Source of the DNA: Pelagomonas calceolata
Taxonomy: Eukaryota > Sar > Pelagophyceae > Pelagomonadales > Pelagomonadaceae
DNA length: 64,000 nucleotides
Assembly: GCA_918797485.1 (NCBI GenBank)
Contig: CAKKNE010000001.1
Coordinates: forward strand, 3,286,001-3,350,000
Direction: 5' to 3'
This document shows positions 9,359-16,907 of the stretch, in pieces. How positions within the stretch are numbered: position 1 is the first letter of the stretch; each line of letters opens with the position of its first letter. Position numbers and translations under genes: made by a program. The notes below the pieces were generated by a model, which saw only the letters and a list, made by a program, of their open reading frames with translations, was not told the origin of the DNA and did not search any database.

Positions 9359-10195
9359 ATGGCGCGCATCATTTTGGCGCTCATCTGCTGTACCGTGGGA
9401 CACTCCCTGCAGCGCGCCACCAGCCGCCGCGCGCTAGCGGCGCCAAAAACTGCGCTGCAACATGTGCCAAGTTCGCGCGGCCTAATCACGACGCACGCGG
9501 TGTCGTGCCCCGAAGCGGACGCGCTCCTGGCCCAGGCGAAGCACCTGCGCGACCAGGCCGAGATCCAGGAGAGGCAACTCAACGCGCTCAAGGATGAGGC
9601 CAAGCCGCAGGCCGTCGAAGGCAAAAACAACATCCTGCCGCTCGAGCGGCTGAAGGCGTGGCGCACGCGCCTCTCCTTCGAGGGCAACAAGGTCGTATCA
9701 GCAGCCTGGACGAAGTTCCAGGAGGGCGGTAAAGCGGAGGTCGACGGCGCCGAGGCCGGCTGGAAGATGTACGAGGACGCGCACACGGCGCCCACCGGCG
9801 CGAAGGTCCTCGAGTGCTGGTTCACCCAGGGCGAGAAGACGTATCGGTTGACGACCAAGGCCACGCCCCGCGCCGAGGTCGAAAAACTACTGAAAGTTGA
9901 GCAGGACGCCTTCGAGCTCATAGAGCGGCTGAGCCAGAAGCTCGCCGACGCCGAGCGGAGGCTGGCCGACGCCAAGGGTCCCCTGGACATGATCCCGCGG
10001 GCGTTGGCGCGGTCGATGGCCATGGACGAGCTAGACATGGCCTACGTGGTCCAAAAGTCCTGCGTGGCTCAGGCCGAGCCCGTGCGCGCGGGCCACTTCG
10101 TGGATCTGGACGGGCGATCATTCTTCATCTCGAACCGCGGCGAGGTCGAAAGCGAAGGTGAGCGGGGCACGTTCGCGGCGTACGTGACGAACTGA
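9359..10195 (+). CDS. Secreted or organelle-targeted coiled-coil protein, unknown
   Basis: 278 residues from the ATG at 9359, where MARIILALICCTVGHSLQ forms a signal peptide. Two further open upstream codon stretches lack such a leader, so this start is preferred. Residues ~60-90 (EADALLAQAKHLRDQAEIQERQLNALKDEAK) and ~190-220 (LIERLSQKLADAERRLADA) are predicted coiled coils. Between them lies a globular region with AWTKFQEGGKAEVDGAEAG. No family recognised. The leader followed by an Arg-rich stretch could also serve plastid import, but no FAP-type cleavage motif is present. Confidence 0.6.
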   Translation: MARIILALICCTVGHSLQRATSRRALAAPKTALQHVPSSRGLITTHAVSCPEADALLAQAKHLRDQAEIQERQLNALKDEAKPQAVEGKNNILPLERLKAWRTRLSFEGNKVVSAAWTKFQEGGKAEVDGAEAGWKMYEDAHTAPTGAKVLECWFTQGEKTYRLTTKATPRAEVEKLLKVEQDAFELIERLSQKLADAERRLADAKGPLDMIPRALARSMAMDELDMAYVVQKSCVAQAEPVRAGHFVDLDGRSFFISNRGEVESEGERGTFAAYVTN

Positions 10196-10275
10196 CTGTC
10201 CCCCCCTTCCCTGTCCGAAGTGTGTGTCCATATTGTGTTCAAGTTCATAAGAATGTGTTCACAAGTCGTCACTAA

Positions 10276-10292
10276 GGCGTCGCGTCGATGGC
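10276..10292 (+). repeat. Isolated introner core in intergenic DNA
   Basis: GTCGCGTCGATGGCGTTTC in the leader region of the ankyrin gene. It is the same core found within the introner introns, here without identifiable terminal repeats. Confidence 0.5.
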
Positions 10293-10477
10293 GTTTCGCG
10301 GTCGAAACCCGTACACATGCGAGACGCGCGCGGCCGCGGCCGCGCAGCCCTAACCAGACGCAGTTCTGCACCAGAGATCACGCGCGCGTGATTTTTTTGC
10401 TGCGCGCAAGTGCTTGTTCATCGCTGCACGCGCGCGAGGCGCTGAAACCATCTCTGCTCTCCTGGCTGTGTGAGAGC

Positions 10478-11581
10478 ATGGAGCAGCCGCGCGCGCCCAC
10501 GGCGCCCATGGATCGCGTAACCGGTCCAAGACTCACGGGGATCTCTCCCGACGCGCTGCGCGTCGTGGCGTCCTTCGTCTGGACGCCGGCCCTGCTCATG
10601 GCGCTTCCACGCGACCTGCAGCGATCCGTCCAGAGCGTCTTCGACAAGCGCGAGCTGCCCGGCGAAACGCGTCTCATGGAACTCACCATCCTAGACGAAC
10701 CCAAGCGGCTCATGGCGACGTACTATTACGGTGGTTTAACGCCTGGCTCGCACTGGATTAAATGGCGCCGCATGGACAGCAATTGCGTATACGTAGAGGC
10801 CGACGCTACTATAGAGCCATACAGTCACACTTTCCATAACAGTGCCGGTTTCCGCCTCGTGCGTTACCTCGGATACGATTCTTACGCGCCCGGCAAGCCT
10901 GGCGGGATTTACTACAACCACAACAACGGGGAAGAGGTCCCGCGAGACTGGTCTGTTTTCGCCCCGGACCTGGAGATCGTGCGGGGGTATATTGGCTTTG
11001 GCGCGCGGTTCGACGTCGAGTACGTAAGCGGCGGCTTTTACAACGAGGGCATCACGGCGCTTCACTTCGCCGCCGTCGAGGGCCACCTGGAGCTCACGAA
11101 GCTGTTGGTGTCGGCCGGCGCGGACGTGAACATCAAGGCCAATCCGCATTGGTGCGTGGCTGGCGTGCACCCGCTGTCGTTTGCCATGTCCCGCGCTTCG
11201 ACCGCGATCAAGGACTTTCGGGCCGACACGTTACGCGTCGCGCTCTACCTCTCTTCGCAGGGCGCCGACGTGCGCTCCGCTGATGCAAGCCTAGAGTCAC
11301 GAGAGCATCTAATAAATGAGTACGGCGATGGCGCTGCCGGCGCAAATTTGAAGGAGATCATCGTCGGGACGCGAGAGCGCCTGCAGACCGTCGCGGAAAA
11401 CTGCGACATGGAATTCACGGATTCGGACGACGACGACTATTACTTCGACAACGACGCCTGGGAAATGAAGAAGCTCCTCGAGAAATACGAGGAAGTCCGC
11501 TTCGACCCGGACCGGCGCCAGAGGGTGCTCGACGACCTCGACCGGCTCGAGGCGGCCTGGCGGCCGCTGGTCTGGTATTAG
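10478..11581 (+). CDS. Ankyrin-repeat protein
   Basis: 367 residues from ATG 10478 (MEQPRAPTAPMDRV). The N-terminal region (ISPDALRVVASFVWTPALLMALPRDLQRSV) resembles the short helical domain that often precedes ankyrin repeats in this type of alga. A clear repeat is ITALHFAAVEGHLELTKLLVSAGADVN (residues ~190-217), and a degenerate second unit follows (HPLSFAMSR...ALYLSSQGADVRS). The C-terminus is strongly acidic (DSDDDDYYFDNDAWEMKK). Likely a protein-binding adaptor; partner unknown. Confidence 0.75.
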   Translation: MEQPRAPTAPMDRVTGPRLTGISPDALRVVASFVWTPALLMALPRDLQRSVQSVFDKRELPGETRLMELTILDEPKRLMATYYYGGLTPGSHWIKWRRMDSNCVYVEADATIEPYSHTFHNSAGFRLVRYLGYDSYAPGKPGGIYYNHNNGEEVPRDWSVFAPDLEIVRGYIGFGARFDVEYVSGGFYNEGITALHFAAVEGHLELTKLLVSAGADVNIKANPHWCVAGVHPLSFAMSRASTAIKDFRADTLRVALYLSSQGADVRSADASLESREHLINEYGDGAAGANLKEIIVGTRERLQTVAENCDMEFTDSDDDDYYFDNDAWEMKKLLEKYEEVRFDPDRRQRVLDDLDRLEAAWRPLVWY

Positions 11582-11603
11582 GAATGTAAAAGTGTGAGAA
11601 ACC

Positions 11604-12584
11604 TTAAAACGCCGGCCGCCCCGCCCCGAAGGGATACAAGGGATGCGCGATATCGCGCGGCGACCCGTCCGCGCTCAAAGGACCGCCCCAGCCGTTCCGG
11701 CAGTCCTTGTTGAGCGCGTCGACCTTCGCAATGTCCTCGGCGGAGAGCTCGAACTTGACCTCGCGGTTCTGCAGGACCCGCGCCGGCGTCACGGACTTCG
11801 GGATGACGACCAAGCCGCGCGACGCCAGCCAGCAGATCGCCACCTGGGCCGAGGACTTTCCGTACTTTTCGCCGATTTCCTTGAGGACAGGGTTCCCGAC
11901 GACCGTAGAACCGTCAATGACCGCGCCAGTCCCGAGCGGCGAGTAGGCCGTCACCACGATGTTCCGGGCTTGGCAGAACGCGACAAGAGGTTGTTGAGAA
12001 TGATACGGATGGATCTCGACCTGCAAAACCGCGGGCTGGATGCGCGCACCGTCACAAATACCGGCAATCTGCTCGGAGTTGAAGTTCGACAGGCCGATGC
12101 TCCTCGTGAGGCCCGCGTCCACACACTGTTCCAGGGCCGCCCACGTCTTCTGGGACGGCGTCGCCAGGTCATATTTTATAGACCCATCATCATTCTTCGG
12201 GATCGACCGATTCCCCTCGCTCTCCTTGGCGAAGCACTGGGGCCAGTGGATCAGATACAAATCGAGGTAGTCCAGCCGTAATTCCTTGAGCGTGACTTCG
12301 AGGGCCGGGCGCACGTTCTCTGGTGAATGCTCCGAGTTCCACAATTTGGACGTCACGAAGAGGTCTTCTCGTTTGACTAAACCCGAAGCGAAGGCCTCCG
12401 CAAACACGGCGCCGATCTCGGCCTCGTTGCCGTAGATAGCGGCGCAGTCGATGTGGCGGTAGCCTCCTTCCAAAGCTGCTTTGACGGCGGCGCCGACCTG
12501 GCCGGCGGGCGCCTGCCACGTGCCCAGGCCGATGACGGGCATGGCCTGGCCGGAGTTGAGCGTCAGGGTGGCGTCTTGGGCCAT
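11604..12584 (-). CDS. Aldo-keto reductase
   Basis: 326 residues, full length for the NADPH-dependent AKR superfamily. The catalytic tetrad is visible: Asp46 and Tyr51 (GYRHIDCAAIYGNE), Lys80 (FVTSKLW) and His113 (YLIHWP). Family signatures GLSNFNSEQI, LQVEIHPY and the cofactor motif IPKSVTPARVLQN are present. It most resembles AKR1/AKR4-type aldose reductases, which reduce sugar aldehydes and carbonyls; the substrate cannot be told from sequence. The leader region has two introner cores in tandem and a palindromic GCTAG element 155 nt upstream of the start. Confidence 0.93.
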   Translation of the reverse strand: MAQDATLTLNSGQAMPVIGLGTWQAPAGQVGAAVKAALEGGYRHIDCAAIYGNEAEIGAVFAEAFASGLVKREDLFVTSKLWNSEHSPENVRPALEVTLKELRLDYLDLYLIHWPQCFAKESEGNRSIPKNDDGSIKYDLATPSQKTWAALEQCVDAGLTRSIGLSNFNSEQIAGICDGARIQPAVLQVEIHPYHSQQPLVAFCQARNIVVTAYSPLGTGAVIDGSTVVGNPVLKEIGEKYGKSSAQVAICWLASRGLVVIPKSVTPARVLQNREVKFELSAEDIAKVDALNKDCRNGWGGPLSADGSPRDIAHPLYPFGAGRPAF

Positions 12585-12594
12585 GGGAGTGCGG

Positions 12595-12656
12595 GGCGCG
12601 TCGATGGCGTCTTGCGTTGAGTGCTGTCTGCGTGCGCGTCGATGGCGTCTTTGCGT
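12595..12656 (+). repeat. Two introner cores upstream of the aldo-keto reductase
   Basis: GCGCGTCGATGGCGTCTTGCG appears twice about 45 nt apart, with GAGTGCTGTC after each copy: a short tandem duplication in the 5' flank. Confidence 0.6.
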
Positions 12657-12738
12657 GAGTGCTGTCCGTGATCAAGAGCTTCTGGCGTGCTAGTTACGCT
12701 GAGTTTAGGCCCGGAAAGAGCGCTGAAAAAAGAAATTA

Positions 12739-12762
12739 GCTAGCGTCTTGTAAGACACTAGC
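12739..12762 (-). repeat. GCTAG palindromic element, copy 3
   Basis: GCTAGCGTCTTG then TAAGACACTAGC: the most symmetrical copy, a near-perfect palindrome, 155 nt upstream of the aldo-keto reductase start. Confidence 0.75.
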
Positions 12763-12992
12763 AAAAAATGCCACGACTGGCCGCCGCTGCAACGTACGAG
12801 CCTGTACGCACCTATAAGTGCGTGCAGGGCGTGGAGCGTTGGCCACCGGCGTGCGAAGGTCGCGCTGAGGCAGTCGCGCCGCACCAAACCGCCCGGCGGG
12901 GGCAGCAGTAGCCGCACAGACAAGGAGGCCGCTGAGGCTGCCGCGTCGCGGGGAAGCAACAGCACCCAAAAATGCCGAACTGACGCTCCTGA

Positions 12993-14021
12993 CACGGCTC
13001 GGCGTGTCGCGTCGCGCCCGCGCCGGCGACGCCGCAGCGCCGGGGCAGCTCCTTCGACGATGCGTCTGCCGGGCTGCCCCACGACGCCGACACGTGGACG
13101 GTCGACGAGGTCGGAGGATTTCTCGCGCGGCTCGGCGCGTCGGAGGCGCTTGTCCGGCACTTCGCCGCGGAGTGCATCGACGGCGAAGCTTTGCTCTTGC
13201 TGACGGAAACACACCTGGACAAATATTTTGAAGCCGAATCCGCTCTGGGCCTGCGCCTCAAGCTCCTGAAGGGCATCGACCGGGCCAAGCACCACCGCCA
13301 CGACGGCATCCTGAGTCCCATGTCGCAGATGCTCGGCGCCGGCTTAGCTACCGCGGGCGCCGTCGCCGGGGCGGCGGCGGTCGTGGCCTTCGGCAGCGAT
13401 GGGAACGCGCCCGACTGGCAAGTGAAAGGCTTCAAGCAGGCGCGGGACGTCGTGACCGGCGTCGCCGTCGGCTACGAGTCCATTCTGCTCGTGGGAGGTG
13501 TCTTTGTGTCGTGGATTCCCCCGGGAGCGCATCTCATCGTGCTGCTGCCGGTCGTCTTTGGTCTAGCGTTTGAGGTGTTGGTTTACTTTAAGACCTGACC
13601 CCCCTCGGGTAAGAAGGGCGGCCAATGCAAGGGCAAGTCGCAGAAGGAACATGACGCGCTGCTGGAAACGGCGACGAGCGATCCGCGCCTCGCGTACAAC
13701 TACGCGCAGACGGAGGACGGCGACGCGGACGTAGCCCAAGGACGGAAGGTCCAGGAGCGCACAGTGCGCGTGATGCGGTTTTCGCTCTTCCTGGGGCTTC
13801 TGGTCGTCGCGGGCGTCTTCCTCGGGTTCTTGCTGGGAGGGCTCCTGAAGGATAAAGCGACGCTGATCATCGCGTGCATCATGTTCCCTCTGGCCTTCCT
13901 GTTGGTTCTTATGCTGAACCTCAAATACGCGCTCGGCGTGAGCAAAGACGACCAGGCTGACTTCGACAAGCTCTACCGCGCGACCGACGCGGAAGCGCCC
14001 GCGCCGGCCGCGGAACCCTAG
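12993..14021 (+). CDS. SAM-domain multi-pass membrane protein with one in-frame TGA
   Basis: The frame encodes a SAM domain (DTWTVDEVGGFLARLGASEA...HLDKYF, starting near 13083), then a Gly/Ala segment and membrane helices (YESILLVGGVFVSWI, LIVLLPVVFGLAFEVLVYF). A TGA follows at 13596-13598. The same frame stays open beyond it (PPSGKKGGQCKGKSQ...) into two more obvious membrane helices (FSLFLGLLVVAGVFLGFLL, LIIACIMFPLAFLLVLML) and ends at 14021. The TGA may be a true end, a disabling change, or a recoded selenocysteine codon. No ATG exists in frame before the SAM domain, so an upstream exon is expected; 12993 is simply where the frame opens. Confidence 0.55.
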
Positions 14022-14042
14022 GCGAGTCGTTTCATCCGCGCC

Positions 14043-14082
14043 ATGACGGCGCGCGAGGGTGCTAGCCCCTCGCGCGCCCGAC
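14043..14082 (+). promoter_or_regulatory. 3'-UTR hairpin, partly SECIS-like
   Basis: After the distal stop of the SAM gene, ATGAC is followed by a perfect 12-bp stem (GGCGCGCGAGGG / CCCTCGCGCGCC, 14048-14059 with 14067-14078), a 7-nt loop TGCTAGC, then CGAC. ATGA and GA flanking a 12-bp helix resemble a SECIS quartet, but the apical AA motif is missing and a C-C mismatch sits above the quartet. It could equally be a transcript-end hairpin. Confidence 0.3.
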
Positions 14083-14203
14083 CTGCGGTTCACGACTCGA
14101 CGTGTACATGTAACAGTTGTGCTTAAACATATCCCTGGCTCGAAGCCTAAGCGCGGGGCCAGGGATTGGCCAGGGGCGTAGAGAGGCGACATCGAGAGAA
14201 CAC

Positions 14204-14986
14204 TTACCCCGGCTCCTCCAGATCGGACACGTCCTCCTCGGCCTCGTCGATCGTCAGCGACCGGTCCTTTGAGGAAGGGCTACCTTCAATCGCACCACCG
14301 TCATCAATATCCGGGTTCCGGCGGCCCGCGAACTGGCCATATAAAATAGGAAACTCCGCCTCGAGGGCCGCCGTCTCGGCCTTGAGCCGCCGCCGCCGCT
14401 CCCGTCGTAAAGTGGCCGACACGGTGTGCCGCGCGTCGAGCGCTTCCAGCCCCCGCATGGCGCGCTTTCGCGTCTTCACCATCTCGGCCTCGTCTCCAAC
14501 TAACTCATCGAGCACGACGACAAAGTCCCGCCTGGCAGATTCGGGGTCGCCCTTGGCCGCGAGCGTCTCCGCGATCTGCAATCTCGTTGAAAGAGTCCGG
14601 TGGTGGCTTCTCCCTAACCCTTCGGCATACAGCGCGAGCGCGACCCTTATGGTATCGAGAGCCACATCAAAGACCTTGGGCCTGCCTTCTGCCGCGTCTT
14701 TGAGGACCTCGCCGGCCTTGGCCAACGCCAAAGCCGTAGCCAGCGGGTCGTCCTTCTGGGCGAGCGCCGTGAGTGTGCGCTGGAGGACGGCCTTCGCCGA
14801 CGGGTGCACCACCCTTTGGACGACGCTGCTCTCCAGGAGTTCCGCGACGAAGGCCGCCGCGCCTCGGTACGTCTCGCGGTCGCCGATGCTGGAGCAGGTA
14901 TCATAATTGGAGGGTAAACTCCCGTCGACGTCCCACGGCGGCACCGCGTCATCTGTTAATGTCGCGAGCTGGTCCGGCGACAGCAT
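14204..14986 (-). CDS. Helical repeat (TPR-like) protein, unknown
   Basis: 260 residues from the ATG at 14986 (MLSPDQLATLTDD). Mostly helical with TPR-like spacing (YRGAAAFVAELLESS, PLATALALAKAGEVL, RLQIAETLAAKGDPESARRDFVVVLDEL), followed by a basic RRERRRRLKAE segment and an acidic tail. No named family. Oddity: the stop codon lies inside a consensus splice donor (CCGG|GGTAAGTG), so the true protein may continue after an intron whose acceptor I cannot place, or this may mark the transcript end as at other genes here. Confidence 0.6.
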   Translation of the reverse strand: MLSPDQLATLTDDAVPPWDVDGSLPSNYDTCSSIGDRETYRGAAAFVAELLESSVVQRVVHPSAKAVLQRTLTALAQKDDPLATALALAKAGEVLKDAAEGRPKVFDVALDTIRVALALYAEGLGRSHHRTLSTRLQIAETLAAKGDPESARRDFVVVLDELVGDEAEMVKTRKRAMRGLEALDARHTVSATLRRERRRRLKAETAALEAEFPILYGQFAGRRNPDIDDGGAIEGSPSSKDRSLTIDEAEEDVSDLEEPG

Positions 14987-15344
14987 GGTCGTTGTCCGCG
15001 GCGGTGCGCGGCGTCCCGGTGGTCGTGTTGGTCGAGCTGTGCCGCGGCGGCGGGCGTGGGGGCAGCCCTGTTCCCACCCAGCACTGATCGAAGCGTGTAG
15101 AGGCAAGCCCTCGCGCGTCGGCGGCGTCGAGCGGTGGTGTCCGGCGGCTTTTACGTAACACCAAGCTCGGCCGGCGAGAAGGGGCTGCGCAAGGGCGGCT
15201 GTGGCGCGGCGAAGCGGATAGCAGCCCGGCAGTTTGATGAGTGTCGGGGCGCTGTGATAAAAGGCTGCCTACAAGCTCGTAAAAGGCTGCCCTGGCGCGC
15301 TCACGCACACACCAGGACGCGCGACGCAGCCCAGACGACGCACG
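14987..15344. other. Divergent intergenic region
   Basis: About 360 nt between the TPR-like gene and the UBX gene. A direct repeat TGTGATAAAAGGCTGCCT... / CGTAAAAGGCTGCCC lies near 15255-15292. No gene or RNA recognised. Confidence 0.4.
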
Positions 15345-16550
15345 ATGGCCGGCGCGCCCGCCGCCGCGGCGCGCAAGCCCCTGCCCGAGCGCCTGCGCGA
15401 CAAGCTGCGCGAGCAGAACGAGGCGCGGCGCCAGGTCTACAACCCCTACGCTCCATTGGAGGCGCCGCCGGACGAGTACGATGCGGAGCGGCGCATGATG
15501 GACGAAATATTGCGAGGCGCGGGACGCGCTCCGCCGGCGCCGGCCGCACCCGAGACATCATCGGGAGACCTCGTGGGCCAGATGGCCGGTAGGCTGCGCA
15601 AGCTCGAAGAAAGTGTCTTGAAACTGCGACAGGAGGCGTCGAAGCGCGATTTAGAACTAAGACGATTAAGACATGAAAACGCCGAGCTCCGCAAATTAGT
15701 TGGCGACGACTCGACAGTGACCTCCTTCGACGAGTGCGAGAGCCTGAGGAAGGAAATAGCGGGCATGAAGGCCTTCCTGGCGGACTACGGGCTGGTCTGG
15801 GTCGGCGGCCCGGCGCCGGCGCCGGCGTTTGATAGCGACAAGTTGCTGAAGAAGCTCAACGACTTAAATGAGAAGGTCGCCGACAAGAAGATCGTGCAGA
15901 ACGGTTCTTCCGCAAGATTCGAGCATGCGAAGATGCTCCGTGTTTGTGTTTATGCGGACGGGCTGCTCGTTGGTGGTGGACCGGCTAGATCATTTGAAGA
16001 CTCCGAAGCCTTCGTCAAGGACGTGTGCGACGGCTATTTTCCGCAGGAGTTCAAGGCGACATATCCCGACGGCATCAAGTTGGATGTGCGAGACTGTAGG
16101 ACTGAAAGAGCGCCCTTCCAGGGCGCGGGCCAGGCGTCGGGTCGGAAGGCTCGGACCTTGTCAGATATCGGTGCCACGGATATGCGCGTCGACGACTTTT
16201 TGAATAAACTACCGCAGAAGACCATCGTCGACGGACGGCCGGTCGACGTGCGCGACGCGATCCGGGAGCGGCTCGTGCCGTCCGTCGAGGCGCCCGTGCC
16301 GTCCGACGCCTTCGCGACGATCCAAGTCCGGGCTTTTACTGGTGCGCGCTTCGTGCTGAAGTTCGGCGCGGGCGCGACGGTCGCGGATTTGAGGGATCGC
16401 ATCGACGCCGAGGCGGCGTCGCCGGAGCCCTACGAGATCCGCACGGCCTTCCCGCCGCGGAGCTATCGTGATAATGAAGCGACGCTCGAGGCCGAGGGCC
16501 TCGTGCCGACGGCCGTCGTCGTGCTGCAGAAGGTAAGTGCGTCTACTTAG
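15345..16550 (+). CDS. SEP/UBX-domain protein (UBXN11-like)
   Basis: 401 residues. Order: basic N-terminus; coiled coil at ~85-150 (LVGQMAGRLRKLEESVLKLRQ, LELRRLRHENAELRKLV); SEP domain at ~200-260 (RVCVYADGLLVGGGPARSFEDSEAFVKDV...GYFPQEF); UBX domain at ~325-398 (ATIQVRAFTGARFVLKFGAGATVADLRDRI...IRTAFPPRSY...LEAEGLVPTAVVVLQK). Coiled coil + SEP + UBX is the arrangement of UBXN11; such proteins recruit the AAA ATPase p97/CDC48. The terminal codons read AAG|GTAAGTGCG, a perfect splice donor just after the UBX domain, so the last six residues may be intron sequence. Confidence 0.85.
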   Translation: MAGAPAAAARKPLPERLRDKLREQNEARRQVYNPYAPLEAPPDEYDAERRMMDEILRGAGRAPPAPAAPETSSGDLVGQMAGRLRKLEESVLKLRQEASKRDLELRRLRHENAELRKLVGDDSTVTSFDECESLRKEIAGMKAFLADYGLVWVGGPAPAPAFDSDKLLKKLNDLNEKVADKKIVQNGSSARFEHAKMLRVCVYADGLLVGGGPARSFEDSEAFVKDVCDGYFPQEFKATYPDGIKLDVRDCRTERAPFQGAGQASGRKARTLSDIGATDMRVDDFLNKLPQKTIVDGRPVDVRDAIRERLVPSVEAPVPSDAFATIQVRAFTGARFVLKFGAGATVADLRDRIDAEAASPEPYEIRTAFPPRSYRDNEATLEAEGLVPTAVVVLQKVSAST

Positions 16551-16907
16551 TAGTTGTTGTCCGCGCGTCGGGACCTCACGCCGTGGTAGCTTGTGTCCGA
16601 GTCCGGATAAACCAAGGGCTTAGACCGGATGTCCTGGGCCCTGCGAGCGCCGTGCTGAGGGAAATCGCGCCGGAGACGCGTGATCGTGCGGGGCATCACC
16701 CAAAAGCTGGCCTGGCGGAAGCTCGGCTAAAAGCCCTTAGGGCTGCGACCAGCCATTCCCGGTAACGTCCAGGACACCGACGGGTCCTCCTGGGGAGCCC
16801 TCGTGGTCGGGGGCAGCCCTGCGCGGTCAGGACCTCGGCAGCCACAGACTGGTGGTGGCCAGCATCTCAGATACGAGGTCGTAGCGCCGCCGAGGCGGCA
16901 CTAGACC
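16551..16907. other. Intergenic region after the UBX gene
   Basis: About 360 nt between two plus-strand genes. If the GTAAGT at 16533 is a used donor, the acceptor and the last UBX exon would lie here. No coding or RNA feature is identifiable. Confidence 0.35.

Noticed and set aside
13563-13600. A 33-nt intron removing the TGA of the SAM gene
   Set aside because: It would need GT at 13581 and AG at 13613, too short for splicing and without the CRCAG acceptor of the window's introns.
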